The position numbers and the translations under genes were made by a program. Source: Clavibacter sp. VKM Ac-2873 (lineage in GTDB: Bacteria > Actinomycetota > Actinomycetes > Actinomycetales > Microbacteriaceae). From it: a stretch of DNA of 64,000 nucleotides. This document shows, piece after piece, positions 1 through 8,331 of this stretch (position 1 is its first letter; each line of letters begins with the position of its first letter). The notes under the pieces are model-generated. The model saw only the letters and a program-made list of their open reading frames with translations. It was not told the DNA's origin and did no database searches. The DNA lies in contig NZ_JADKRS010000001.1 of NCBI RefSeq assembly GCF_015351075.1, positions 682,001 through 746,000 on the forward strand, written 5' to 3'.

Positions 1-1467
1 GTCGGTCACCCCGTCGTCCGACGAGCCCGGCTGGTTCGGCGACGGCGAGGGCAACCAGCGCTTCTGGGACGGCACCCGTTGGACGTCGCTCGTCTCCACC
101 CGCCGCGTGTTCCCGGGCCGGGCATCGTCGACGCCCGAGCCGCGCCTGATCAGCGAGTCGCCGCTGCCCGATGACTACGCCCCCGAGGCCGCACCGCTCG
201 CCCCGCCGGCGGGATCCGCCGTCGACGCGTCCGTGGACGCTCCTCTCGGCGCACCGCTGGCACCGCCCACGGGCGCTCCCGTCGCGCCGCCCGCCGGCTA
301 TCCGATGGCACCGCCCACGGGCGCCCTCGCCGACCCTCCCGCCGGACTCCCGATGGAGCCGCCGACCGGTGCGGCCCGGGATGCCTCGGATCCCGCCCCG
401 CGCACCTCGTCCGCGGCCGGCCGCTTCGCGCCGCCGCGGCCGGCCACGAGCGCCGCCTCCGCCCCGGTCGCGCGCACCACCGCCTCCGCCACCGCGCCCG
501 CCCTGCGCGGCCGCAGCACCTGGCCGTGGGCGGCGCTCGCGGTCGCCGCGGTGCTCGTCGTGGCCGCCGCCCTCATCGCCGGGATCCCCGGCCTCCTCAT
601 CGCGCTCGGCGTCGTCGTCCTCGTCGCGGGGCTCATCCCGCTCATCCGCAGCGGCGCCGCCTGGATCCCCGGGTCCGCACCCGCGCGGCCGGCGGCGTCG
701 CGGCCGGCCTCGCCCTCGTGCTCATCGCGGGCGGCGCGGTCGCCTCCGCCCTCCCCTCGGCGCGCGACGACGTCGCGGACGCCGACGCCATCGAGATCTC
801 CGACTCCCGGCCGGTGCCGAACGCCACGGATCCGGCCAACCCGCTCCCCGTCTCGGCCGACGGCCTGGTCGAGATGGTCGACGTGACGCGCATGAGCGGC
901 GCCGACGCCGGCGACACGCTCGCCGCGTCCGGCTTCGGGATCGCCTTCGCGGGCGCCAGCGGCGGCGGATTCGTCCGCCAGGACGTCGGCATCGTCGCCA
1001 GCCAGGATCCCGCCCCCGGCACGCGCGTCGCGCCCGGCACGGTCGTGACCCTCACGCTCGCCACCCCCGCCCCGGACCGCATCGCGCTCCCGGTGGTCCC
1101 GAAGGCGCCGAACATCCCGTCGCGACCCGGCACGCGACCGGGGACGGGGACGTTCACCCCGGGAGGCGGCAGTGGCACCGGCGGCGGCACCGGCGGTGGC
1201 ACCGGCGGTGGCGGCACCGGCGGATCCGACGGCGGAACGGGCAGCGACCCCGGGCCGACGACCGATCCCCAGCCGACGACGGATCCGGTGCCGACGACCG
1301 ACCCGGTGCCGACGACCGATCCCGTGGACCCCGCGCCCACCGATCCGCCCGCGACCACCGATCCGGTCGACCCCGCGCCCACGGATCCGCCCGCGACCAC
1401 CGATCCGGTCGACCCCGGCCCCGACCCGAGTCCCGCCCCGACCGACGCCCCGACCCCGGAGGGCTAG
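1..1467 (+). pseudogene. DUF2510 / PASTA membrane protein, 5' end outside window, apparent frameshift
   Basis: The reading frame starting at base 2 is already open at the window edge and shows a DUF2510-type motif (PGWF-GDG-x5-FWDGTRWT), then an Ala/Pro-rich linker. Around 515-650 it encodes hydrophobic segments (WPWAALAVAAVLVVAAALIA and following). After about base 673 the sensible protein continues in another frame: a further hydrophobic stretch, a PASTA-like domain (about 885-1070), a Gly-rich stretch and a Pro/Thr/Asp-rich tail ending at the TAG at 1465-1467. Restoring one G in the run CCCCGGG (667-673) would join the two frames as ...WIPG-VRTRAAGG.... It could be a true frameshift mutation, a homopolymer sequencing error or phase variation. 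PASTA domains bind peptidoglycan in related proteins, so a cell-envelope role is inferred. Confidence 0.7.
1249..1425 (+). repeat. Coding tandem repeats (Asp-Pro-Thr tail)
   Basis: A 42-bp unit encoding DPVDPAPTDPPATT occurs at 1318-1359 and again at 1360-1401, followed by a partial third copy. It is preceded by shorter units encoding DPVPTT. Such low-complexity tails often span the cell wall; here they follow the PASTA domain of the broken reading frame. Confidence 0.75.
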
Positions 1468-1485
1468 GGTCCCGACACCGGAGGG

Positions 1486-2127
1486 CTAGGCCTCCGACGC
1501 CGCCGCGGCCGACGCATCAGCCGGCTCGGCGGCTCCGGCGAGGGCCGCCGTCCCCGTCGTCCGCAGGTGCGCGCGCTGCCCGTCGCGGTCGAGGATCGTG
1601 AGGATCTCGACGATCCCGCGGTGGGCGCCGATGGCGTGCGGCACCATGGTCGAGAACTCGGCCGCGTCGCCCGCCTCCACCAGGATCGTCCGCTCCCCCA
1701 GCTGGAGCCTCGCCGTGCCGGAGAGCACCGTGAACCAGTCCCGGCCGGGGTGGACGCCGAGCTGGTCCACGGGGACGGGCCGCGTCGGCGTCATGCGCAT
1801 CTTCGCGACGAAGGAACCCGAGCCGCTCGCCCCGCCGCGCGACAGGATCCACGTCGTGCGCCCCGCCTGCGCGTCCTCCTGCGGGCGGATGACGACGTCG
1901 GCGTCGTCGCCCGACTCCATGAGCGCGTCGAGCGACGTCTCGAGGGCCCGGGCGATGGGCACGAGCTGGTCGAGCGCGATGCGCCGGTGACCGGTCTCGA
2001 TGCGGCTGAGCGTCGACGGGCTGAGGAAGCAGCGGGCCGCGAGCGCGTCGAGCGACCAGCCGCGGGCCTCGCGGAGGCTGCGGATGCGCTGGCGGACGAG
2101 GGCGTCGAGGTCGGGCTCTTGCGTCAT
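1486..2127 (-). CDS. XRE-family regulator with C-terminal cupin
   Basis: A 213-residue transcription regulator. The N-terminal 65 residues form a Cro/C1-type helix-turn-helix (LREARGWSLDALAARCFLSP, then STLSRIETG). The C-terminal half is a cupin barrel (HPGRDWFTVLSGTARLQLG, then GDAAEFSTMVPHAIGAHRG), the usual layout of one-component sensors of small ligands. ATG at 2127 is chosen because TACGAT lies at 2135-2140 on the same strand, seven bases upstream, the leaderless pattern seen all over this window; a TTG at 2133 is the alternative. It is divergent from the methyltransferase gene, which makes that gene (and itself) its likeliest target. The ligand is unknown. Confidence 0.85.
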   Translation of the reverse strand: MTQEPDLDALVRQRIRSLREARGWSLDALAARCFLSPSTLSRIETGHRRIALDQLVPIARALETSLDALMESGDDADVVIRPQEDAQAGRTTWILSRGGASGSGSFVAKMRMTPTRPVPVDQLGVHPGRDWFTVLSGTARLQLGERTILVEAGDAAEFSTMVPHAIGAHRGIVEILTILDRDGQRAHLRTTGTAALAGAAEPADASAAAASEA

Positions 2128-2174
2128 GGGCAAGATCGTATGCGCCTGGGGCAGGAGTGCGCCACCCTGGATCC
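2128..2174. promoter_or_regulatory. Divergent promoter between regulator and methyltransferase
   Basis: This 47-bp space holds the -10 box of the regulator (TACGAT, minus strand, 2135-2140). A weaker CACCCT (2163-2168) sits six bases before the methyltransferase ATG. Any operator of the XRE regulator must lie in or beside it. Confidence 0.5.
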
Positions 2175-3032
2175 ATGACGCACCCGCACCACGCCCCCGC
2201 CGCCGCCGACCCCTCGCTCGCCCGCATGCTCGACCTCGACGCGCGGATCCTGCACCGCCACCAGCTCGAGCTGACCACCTGGGTCCGCCGCCTCGCGCGC
2301 GACACCGCCGGCCGCGTGGTCGTCGACCTCGGCGCGGGGACCGGCACCGGGACGGTGGCGCTCGCGCGGCGCTTCGACCGGGCCGAGGTGCACGCCGTCG
2401 ACGCGAGCGCGGCCATGCTCGACCGGGTCGCCGAGCGCGCCGTCGTCGACGGGCTCGCCGACCGGATCCGCCCCGTGCGCGCCGACCTGGACGCGGGCTG
2501 GCCCGCGCTGCCGGCAGCCGACGTGGTATGGGCGTCGCTCATGCTGCACGAGGTCGCCGACCCCGCTCGGCTCCTCGCGCGCGTCCGCGACGGCCTCGCG
2601 CCGGGCGGGATCCTCGTCGTCGTCGAGATGGACGGCCCGCCGCGCTTCCTGCCCGATCGGCTCGATCCCGCCCTCGGCCGGCCCGGCCTCGCCGACCGCC
2701 TCGACGACGCGGTCACGCACGGCGGCGCCGGCGGGCCGTCGCATCCGGACTGGGCGCCGTGGCTGCGCGACGCGGGTCTCGTCGACGTCGCGACGCGCGC
2801 GTTCCGCATCGATCCGGACCCCGCGGATCCGATCGCCGCCGCCGCGACGCTCCCCTATGCCCGCGCCTGGCTGGCCCGCGTCCGCGAGCGCGCCGCCGAC
2901 CGCTTGGACGCCGACGACCTGGCCGCCGTCGACGCGCTCCTCGACGACGACGGCCCGCACGCTCTGGCGCGGATCCCCGACCTGCGGCTGCGCGGATCCC
3001 GCACGGCGTACGTCGGGCGCCGGCCGCGGTGA
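2175..3032 (+). CDS. Class I SAM-dependent methyltransferase
   Basis: About 285 residues. The glycine-rich SAM-binding motif I is VVVDLGAGTGTGTVALARRF near residue 55, followed by the acidic residue of motif II in VHAVDASAAMLD and a motif IV-like segment DVVWASLMLHEVADP. This is a Methyltransf_11/25-type fold; the substrate cannot be told from sequence. ATG at 2175 is preferred over an in-frame GTG at 2157 because the extra residues look like upstream sequence and a weak -10-like box lies six bases before it. It probably belongs to the regulon of the divergent XRE-cupin gene. Confidence 0.8.
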   Translation: MTHPHHAPAAADPSLARMLDLDARILHRHQLELTTWVRRLARDTAGRVVVDLGAGTGTGTVALARRFDRAEVHAVDASAAMLDRVAERAVVDGLADRIRPVRADLDAGWPALPAADVVWASLMLHEVADPARLLARVRDGLAPGGILVVVEMDGPPRFLPDRLDPALGRPGLADRLDDAVTHGGAGGPSHPDWAPWLRDAGLVDVATRAFRIDPDPADPIAAAATLPYARAWLARVRERAADRLDADDLAAVDALLDDDGPHALARIPDLRLRGSRTAYVGRRPR

Positions 3033-3098
3033 CCCCGCCTGTCCGCCGATCCGCCCGCCGTGGGGCCCGGGGCGTCCCCGACCCCCTACCGTTGAGGC

Positions 3099-4859
3099 AT
3101 GAGCACTGACGACACCGCATCCACCCCCGACGCGGACGCCGCCCCCCGCACGACCTTCAGCGACCTCGGTCTCTCCGACCAGGTGCTGAAGGCACTCAAG
3201 GACGTGGGCTACGAGACGCCCTCCGCGATCCAGGCGGCCACGATCCCCTCCCTCCTCTCCGGCCGCGACGTCCTCGGCGTCGCCCAGACCGGCACGGGCA
3301 AGACGGCCGCGTTCGCGCTGCCGATCCTCTCCAACCTCGACGTCTCGCAGAAGACCCCGCAGGCCCTCGTGCTCGCGCCCACGCGCGAGCTCGCGCTCCA
3401 GGTGTGCGAGGCGTTCGAGCGCTACGCGTCCGGCATGCGCGGCGTCCACGTGCTCCCCGTCTACGGCGGCCAGGGCTACGGCGTGCAGCTGTCGGCGCTC
3501 CGCCGCGGCGTGCACGTGGTCGTCGGCACCCCGGGCCGGATCATGGACCACCTCGACAAGGGCACCCTCGACCTCTCGCAGCTGAAGTTCCTCGTGCTCG
3601 ACGAGGCCGACGAGATGCTCAAGATGGGCTTCGCGGAGGACGTGGAGACGATCCTCGCGGACACCCCGAAGTCGAAGCAGATCGCGCTGTTCTCGGCCAC
3701 GATGCCCGCGCAGATCCGCCGCATCTCGGGCAAGTACCTGCAGGATCCCGAGGAGATCACGGTCAAGAACAAGACCACGACCTCGGCGAACACCACGCAG
3801 CGCTACCTGATGGTGTCGTACCCGCAGAAGGTCGACGCCCTCACGCGCATCCTCGAGACCGAGAACTTCGAGGGCATGATCGTGTTCGTCCGCACGAAGA
3901 ACGAGACGGAGACGCTCGCCGAGAAGCTGCGGGCCCGCGGTTACGCGGCGGCGGCCATCTCGGGCGACGTCGCGCAGGCGCAGCGCGAGCGCACGGTCGA
4001 GCAGCTGAAGTCGGGCAAGCTCGACATCCTCGTCGCCACCGACGTGGCGGCCCGCGGCCTCGACGTCGACCGGATCAGCCACGTCGTCAACTACGACATC
4101 CCCATCGACACCGAGTCGTACGTGCACCGCATCGGCCGCACCGGTCGCGCGGGACGCAGCGGCGCGGCGATCAGCTTCGTCACGCCCCGCGAGCGCCGCC
4201 TCCTCACCGCGATCGAGCGGGCCACGCGCCAGCCGCTCACCGAGATGCGCATGCCGAGCGCGGAGGACGTGAACGTCACGCGCCTCTCCCGCTTCGACGA
4301 CGCGATCACCGCGGCCCTCGCCGACCGCGAGCGCCTGGACGCGTTCCGCGACATCGTGGGCCACTACGTCAACCACCACGATGTCGTCGAGTCCGACGTG
4401 GCCGCCGCGCTCGCCATCGTGGCGCAGGGCGACACCCCGCTCCTCCTCTCGGCCGACGACCTCCGTCCGCCGCGCGTCGAGCGCGAGCGCCGCGACGACC
4501 GCCCCTCCCGCGACGGTGACGACCGCGGCGAGCGTCGCGCCCGTCCCGCGCGCGGCAGCGGCAACATGGCGACGTACCGCATCGACGTCGGCCGACGCCA
4601 CCGCGTGGAGCCCCGCCAGATCGTGGGCGCGCTCGCCAACGAGGGCGGCTTCAGCCGCGAGGACTTCGGCCACATCGACATCCGCCCGGACTTCTCGCTG
4701 GTCGAGCTGCCGGCGGGCCTGCCGCAGGACAAGCTCGACAAGCTCGCGAGCACGGTCATCAACGGCCGGCCGATCGACATCCGGCCCGACCGCGGCGGCC
4801 CCCGTGCCGCCGAGCGCGGCGCGGCCCCGGAGCGTCGCGGGCGGAAGCCGCGCGACTGA
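3099..4859 (+). CDS. deaD: DEAD-box RNA helicase, DeaD/CsdA type
   Basis: A 586-residue RNA helicase. Visible motifs are the Q motif region (residues 20-48), Walker A AQTGTGKT (62-69), PTRELA, TPGR, DEAD near 168-171, SAT near 199, ARGLD and HRIGRTGRAGR near 343. A basic Arg/Asp-rich linker leads to a C-terminal DbpA-like RNA-binding domain (about 490-560, beginning YRIDVGRRHRVEPRQIVGAL), which places it with DeaD/CsdA/DbpA rather than RhlE. In the family such enzymes unwind rRNA during ribosome assembly and cold adaptation. The start is leaderless: TACCGT at 3087-3092, then six bases, then ATG. A strong hairpin follows the stop, so the gene is probably monocistronic. Confidence 0.93.
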   Translation: MSTDDTASTPDADAAPRTTFSDLGLSDQVLKALKDVGYETPSAIQAATIPSLLSGRDVLGVAQTGTGKTAAFALPILSNLDVSQKTPQALVLAPTRELALQVCEAFERYASGMRGVHVLPVYGGQGYGVQLSALRRGVHVVVGTPGRIMDHLDKGTLDLSQLKFLVLDEADEMLKMGFAEDVETILADTPKSKQIALFSATMPAQIRRISGKYLQDPEEITVKNKTTTSANTTQRYLMVSYPQKVDALTRILETENFEGMIVFVRTKNETETLAEKLRARGYAAAAISGDVAQAQRERTVEQLKSGKLDILVATDVAARGLDVDRISHVVNYDIPIDTESYVHRIGRTGRAGRSGAAISFVTPRERRLLTAIERATRQPLTEMRMPSAEDVNVTRLSRFDDAITAALADRERLDAFRDIVGHYVNHHDVVESDVAAALAIVAQGDTPLLLSADDLRPPRVERERRDDRPSRDGDDRGERRARPARGSGNMATYRIDVGRRHRVEPRQIVGALANEGGFSREDFGHIDIRPDFSLVELPAGLPQDKLDKLASTVINGRPIDIRPDRGGPRAAERGAAPERRGRKPRD

Positions 4860-4873
4860 TCCGCTGATCGCCA

Positions 4874-4910
4874 CGACGGCCCGTCCCCTTCCGCAGGGGG
4901 CGGGCCGTCG
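4874..4910 (+). terminator. Hairpin terminator after deaD
   Basis: CGACGGCCCG (4874-4883) pairs perfectly with CGGGCCGTCG (4901-4910), and an inner TCCCC/GGGGG extends the stem to about 15 bp around a short loop. No T-run follows, as is common in GC-rich actinobacteria. Confidence 0.75.
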
Positions 4911-4957
4911 TCGCGTCCGGCCGTGGACCGCGGGTGCGCTGCCGGTAGCGTGGCGCG

Positions 4958-5524
4958 ATGGACCCCGTGACCCTCCGCACCCCGCGCCTGACGCTCCGCC
5001 CGCCCGTGCTCGACGACGTCGACGCCATCACGACCGCGTGCCAGGACCCGGCGATCCAGGGCTACGTGCCCGTCCCCGTGCCGTACGCGCGCGCGGACGC
5101 GCTCTCCTACGTCTCCGGGTTCTGCCCCGACGGCTGGGCCTCGGGCGAGCGCCTCACCTGGGCCGTGCTCGAGGGCGACGAGCTGGTGGGCACGGTGGGT
5201 CTGCACGCCCTCGCGGACGGCGCTGCCGAGATCGGGTACTGGCTGGCACCCGGGGCGCGCGGCCGCGGGATCATGCGCGAGGCGGCCGCGGCGGTCGTCG
5301 ACCACGGGTTCGACGCGTCCACGGGCCTCGGCCTCGCCCGGATCGGCTGGCGCGCGTACGCCGGGAACGCCGGATCCGCCGCCGTCGCCCGCGCGCTCGG
5401 ATTCCGCTTCGAGGGGATCGCGCGCCTCGGCGCCATGGGTCGCGCCGGCCGCGAGGACGACTGGCTCGCGGGACTCCTCGCGACCGACGACCGCACGCCT
5501 CAGCCGTGGCCGGTGCTCGCGTGA
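4958..5524 (+). CDS. GNAT-family N-acetyltransferase (RimJ/RimL type)
   Basis: A 188-residue protein. It opens with LRTPRLTLRPPVLDD, the typical start of RimJ/RimL-like acetyltransferases, and carries the acetyl-CoA-binding loop APGARGRGIMREA near residue 105. It ends with the family's N-x-x-S-A-x-V-A-R-A-L-G-F-R-F-E-G helix-strand. It transfers acetyl groups to an amine of unknown identity. The start is leaderless: TAGCGT at 4946-4951, six bases, ATG. Its stop overlaps the GTG of the following hydrolase remnant (GTGA at 5521-5524), suggesting a former two-gene operon. Confidence 0.88.
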   Translation: MDPVTLRTPRLTLRPPVLDDVDAITTACQDPAIQGYVPVPVPYARADALSYVSGFCPDGWASGERLTWAVLEGDELVGTVGLHALADGAAEIGYWLAPGARGRGIMREAAAAVVDHGFDASTGLGLARIGWRAYAGNAGSAAVARALGFRFEGIARLGAMGRAGREDDWLAGLLATDDRTPQPWPVLA

Positions 5525-5751
5525 CGTCCGGTCTCCTCGGGCGCGACATCACGGTCACGGCTCCGGACGGCCGCCGCCTCCGCGCGATGGCCTCCGGGAC
5601 CGGCGACGACCTCGTGGTCCTGGAGGCGGGCCTCGGCGGGAGCGGCCTCACGTGGGGGCTCGTGCACGGGATCCTCGCGCCGCGCTCCGAGCCCATGGTG
5701 CCCTTGACGGACCCGGATCTGGTCGCCGCCACGATCAGCGCCCTGCTCTGA
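5521..5751 (+). pseudogene. Alpha/beta hydrolase remnant with large internal deletion
   Basis: The 76-residue product begins like a normal alpha/beta hydrolase (TVTAPDGRRLRAMASG, then DDLVVLEAGLGGSGLTWG) but lacks the nucleophile elbow, lid and catalytic Asp/His. After residue 52 it jumps to a tail (MVPLTDPDLVAATISALL) that resembles the C-terminal helix of the same fold. About 180-200 residues seem to be missing while the frame is kept, so the protein cannot be a working hydrolase. It starts with GTG overlapping the acetyltransferase stop. An unrelated small protein is possible but less likely. Confidence 0.65.
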
Positions 5752-5766
5752 CGTCGGCTAGCCGCC

Positions 5767-7086
5767 TCAGCGACCGCGCACGCGCCGCAGCTCCAGCACG
5801 CCCGGGATCAGCTGCCGCGTCGGGATCCGTCCGCGCGCGAAGTCGCCCCACACCTGGCGCACCCGGCGGGCGTCGCGCTGGAGCCCCTCCCAGTCGGCGC
5901 CCGCGAGGAGACCGGCGCCGCGCCAGGCCTCCTCGTCGCCGAAGAGCAGCGGCAGGTCCACGGTGTGCGCGGCGCCGAACGGGCTGCCGGGCGCGGACCA
6001 GCGGATGACGTAGCGGTGCGCCGTGCCTCCCGCCCGCGCGTGGCGGCGGGCGAAGCGGCGGGCGGGGATGCCGTAGACGATGCCGGTGACCGCGGCGACG
6101 GCCGCGCGGCGCATGAGCGGGCCGACGAGCGGGAGCCGCGTGACGCGCGCGAGCCGCGGTATCCCCGGCAGGAACAGGCGCGCCTCCTCGGCCGTGTTGC
6201 CGATCAGCACCTCGACGCCGGGTGCGGCGGCGTCCCACGCCGCGTCGATCCCGGACTCGCGCGGCAGCGGCGCGTGCCCGTACTGGGTGCCGAACGGCAT
6301 CGCGCCGGGCAGCCCGAAGGCCGCGGCCACGCGCTGCACCTCGCCCTGGCGGGCGAGCACGTCCGCGACGGGCGTGTCGGCCGTGAGCCCGCGGGACGCG
6401 CGCGCCATGGCGGCGCTCATCCGCCGCCTCCCCCGCGAGATGCCGAGCGGCGCGCTCTGGACGATCGCCCGGCGGAAGAGGCCCGCCGCCTCGGGCACGG
6501 CCATGAGGTGCGCGACCGCGTCGCCGCCCGCCGACTGCCCGAACGCGGTGACGCGGTCCGGGTCCCCGCCGAACGCGCGGATGTTGCGCGCCACCCAGCG
6601 GAGCGCCTCGAGCTGGTCGAGGAGGCCCAGGTTCGCCGGCCGTCCCCGTCCGTCGCCGAGGTAGCCGAGGAGCCCGAGCCGGTAGGTGACCGTGACGACG
6701 ACGACGCGCTGCTCGGCGACGAGCGGCGCCGGATCCATGATCGGCACGTCCCCCGCGCCCGAGACGTACGAGCCGCCGTGGATCCAGACCATCACGGGCA
6801 GCGCGTCGTCGCAGGTCACGTCGTGCGGCATCGTCACGGAGACGCGCAGGCAGTCCTCGTCCACGGCGAGGCCGGAGAAGCTCCCGAGGACCGCGTCGAG
6901 CTCCTCCATCGGCGGCTGCGGGCACGCGGGCGCCCAGGCGGTCGCGTCCCGCGGCACGGTCCAGTCGGGGTGCGGGGCCGGCGGCGAGAAGCGGTCGGCC
7001 GTGGCGTACGGGATGCCGGTCGCGCGGACGACATCGCCGTCCCGCCAGCCGACGACGGGGCCGCAGGGCGGCGAGAAGGCGCTCAT
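5767..7086 (-). CDS. Type B carboxylesterase
   Basis: A 439-residue carboxylesterase/lipase-fold hydrolase. It has the oxyanion-hole strand VMVWIHGGSYVSGAG near residue 100 and the nucleophile elbow GQSAGG with Ser185. Candidate partners are a Glu in IGNTAEEARLF and a His in FGAAHTVDLPLLFG. No signal peptide is visible, so it is probably cytoplasmic. At about 440 residues it is shorter than the usual 480-550. ATG at 7086 lies seven bases after TAACGT (minus strand, 7094-7099). It is divergent from a TetR regulator 77 bp away, the usual arrangement for an inducible esterase repressed by its neighbour. The natural ester substrate is unknown. Confidence 0.88.
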   Translation of the reverse strand: MSAFSPPCGPVVGWRDGDVVRATGIPYATADRFSPPAPHPDWTVPRDATAWAPACPQPPMEELDAVLGSFSGLAVDEDCLRVSVTMPHDVTCDDALPVMVWIHGGSYVSGAGDVPIMDPAPLVAEQRVVVVTVTYRLGLLGYLGDGRGRPANLGLLDQLEALRWVARNIRAFGGDPDRVTAFGQSAGGDAVAHLMAVPEAAGLFRRAIVQSAPLGISRGRRRMSAAMARASRGLTADTPVADVLARQGEVQRVAAAFGLPGAMPFGTQYGHAPLPRESGIDAAWDAAAPGVEVLIGNTAEEARLFLPGIPRLARVTRLPLVGPLMRRAAVAAVTGIVYGIPARRFARRHARAGGTAHRYVIRWSAPGSPFGAAHTVDLPLLFGDEEAWRGAGLLAGADWEGLQRDARRVRQVWGDFARGRIPTRQLIPGVLELRRVRGR

Positions 7087-7163
7087 CCGATCGACGTTAC
7101 CGTTCGGGAGGCGTTCGCCGGCACGTCCGGGGCGGCGCCGGATCCCGGTGCTACCGTGACGCC
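7087..7163. promoter_or_regulatory. Divergent promoter region, esterase / TetR
   Basis: TAACGT (7094-7099, minus strand) serves the esterase and TACCGT (7152-7157, plus strand) the TetR gene. Each sits six or seven bases before its start codon. The 50 bases between them are the natural place for a TetR operator; I saw no clean palindrome. Confidence 0.5.
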
Positions 7164-7790
7164 ATGCCCCGCCTGATCGACCACGCGCGTCGCGAGGACG
7201 AGCTCGCCGAGGCGGTCTGGCGCGTCATCCGGCGCGAGGGCGCGAGCGGCGTCTCGGTGCGCACGGTCGCCGCCGAGGCGTGCCTCTCCACCGGATCCCT
7301 GCGCCACAGCTTCCCCAGCCGCATCGACCTCGTGGCCCACGCGACCGGGTTGGTCGCCCGGCGGATCGACGCGCGCATCCGGGCGCGGCGTGCCGACCCG
7401 GACGCGCGGCGCCGGGCCGTGCGGATCCTCGCGGAGCACCTGCCGCTGGACGACGCGCGGCGGGCCGAGGCCGAGGTCACCGCGGCGCTCCTCGCGGATG
7501 CGGCCTCGCACCCGCGGCTGCGCGAGGTGCGCGCGGCCGCCCACGCGGCCGCGCGGGAGACGTGCCTCGAGCAGCTCGCGCAGCTGCGCGCGGCGGGCCT
7601 GCTGCGCCCCGACGCGGATCCCGACGCCGAGGCCGACCACCTGCAGGCGCTGCTCGCGGGCCTCGCGCTGCAGCTGCTGGTGGACGAGCCCGATCCGGCC
7701 CGCAGCGCCCGCGCGCTCGGCGTGCTGGAGCGGCACGTGGACGCGCTCATCGCCCGCCGCGTCGAGCGACGGGCCTCCGTCGACGCCTAG
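7164..7790 (+). CDS. TetR-family regulator
   Basis: A 208-residue protein with an N-terminal TetR DNA-binding domain. The helix-turn-helix is VRTVAAEACLSTGSLRHSFP, followed by SRIDLVAHA at about residues 32-60. The C-terminal ligand-binding domain is Ala/Arg/Leu-rich and helical (TetR_C_6-like, tentative). It starts at ATG 7164, six bases after TACCGT, a leaderless signal. Being divergent from the carboxylesterase, it most likely represses that gene. Its 3' end overlaps the convergent arsC-like gene by four bases. Confidence 0.88.
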   Translation: MPRLIDHARREDELAEAVWRVIRREGASGVSVRTVAAEACLSTGSLRHSFPSRIDLVAHATGLVARRIDARIRARRADPDARRRAVRILAEHLPLDDARRAEAEVTAALLADAASHPRLREVRAAAHAAARETCLEQLAQLRAAGLLRPDADPDAEADHLQALLAGLALQLLVDEPDPARSARALGVLERHVDALIARRVERRASVDA

Positions 7791-8224
7791 CGCGCAGCCG
7801 GGTCGCCGGCGACGCCGCCGAGGCGGCCACGCAGCTCCTCGACGCGCGCCCGGATGTCGTCGCGCACCAGCCGCATCCGCTCCATGCCGTCGATGCCGCG
7901 CTCGGACGGCTCGTCCGTGATCCACGTCTCGATCGCCACGTCCTGGTCGCCGTCCACGTGCGCCTCGGCGCCGAGCACGACCACGAGGTCGGCCTGGCGG
8001 ACCATGTCGTCCGTCAGCGGCTTCGGGCGCTCGTCCGCCACGTCGATGCCGAGCTCCGCCAGCGACGTGACGGCGAGCGCGTTGAGCGAGGCGCCGGGAT
8101 CCGTCCCCGCCGACGTGACGGCGACCGCGTCACCCGCCGCGTGGCGCATCAGGGCCGCCGCGAGCTGGGACTTGCCGCCGTTGCGGGCGCAGACGAAGAC
8201 GACGTGCGGGATGCGCTCGGCCAT
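7787..8224 (-). CDS. ArsC-like low-molecular-weight phosphatase family protein
   Basis: A 145-residue protein of the LMW tyrosine phosphatase/arsenate reductase fold. The P-loop is FVCARNGGKSQLAAALM with Cys12 as nucleophile. The canonical Arg of CX5R is Lys18 here (C-A-R-N-G-G-K-S), a variant I recall from other actinobacterial members. Later motifs are TSAGTDPGASLN and LTDDMVRQADLVVVLG. Related actinobacterial enzymes are arsenate-mycothiol transferases; no arsenic transporter or ArsR gene lies nearby, so the substrate is uncertain. A good ribosome site (GGAGG about seven bases upstream) supports ATG at 8224. Confidence 0.8.
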   Translation of the reverse strand: MAERIPHVVFVCARNGGKSQLAAALMRHAAGDAVAVTSAGTDPGASLNALAVTSLAELGIDVADERPKPLTDDMVRQADLVVVLGAEAHVDGDQDVAIETWITDEPSERGIDGMERMRLVRDDIRARVEELRGRLGGVAGDPAAR

Positions 8225-8331
8225 GGATCCTCCGGTCGGGTGTCGGGACGTCGGTCGCGCATCGGCGCCCGTGCCCGTGCCCTCGATCCTGCCATCCGCG
8301 CGACCGGGCATCGCGCCCGGCCGCGCCGCGT

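Noticed and set aside
2124..4874. A 900-codon open frame on the minus strand across deaD and the methyltransferase
   Set aside because: Its product is low-complexity (Arg/Ala/Asp/His) and both plus-strand genes under it have full catalytic motifs.
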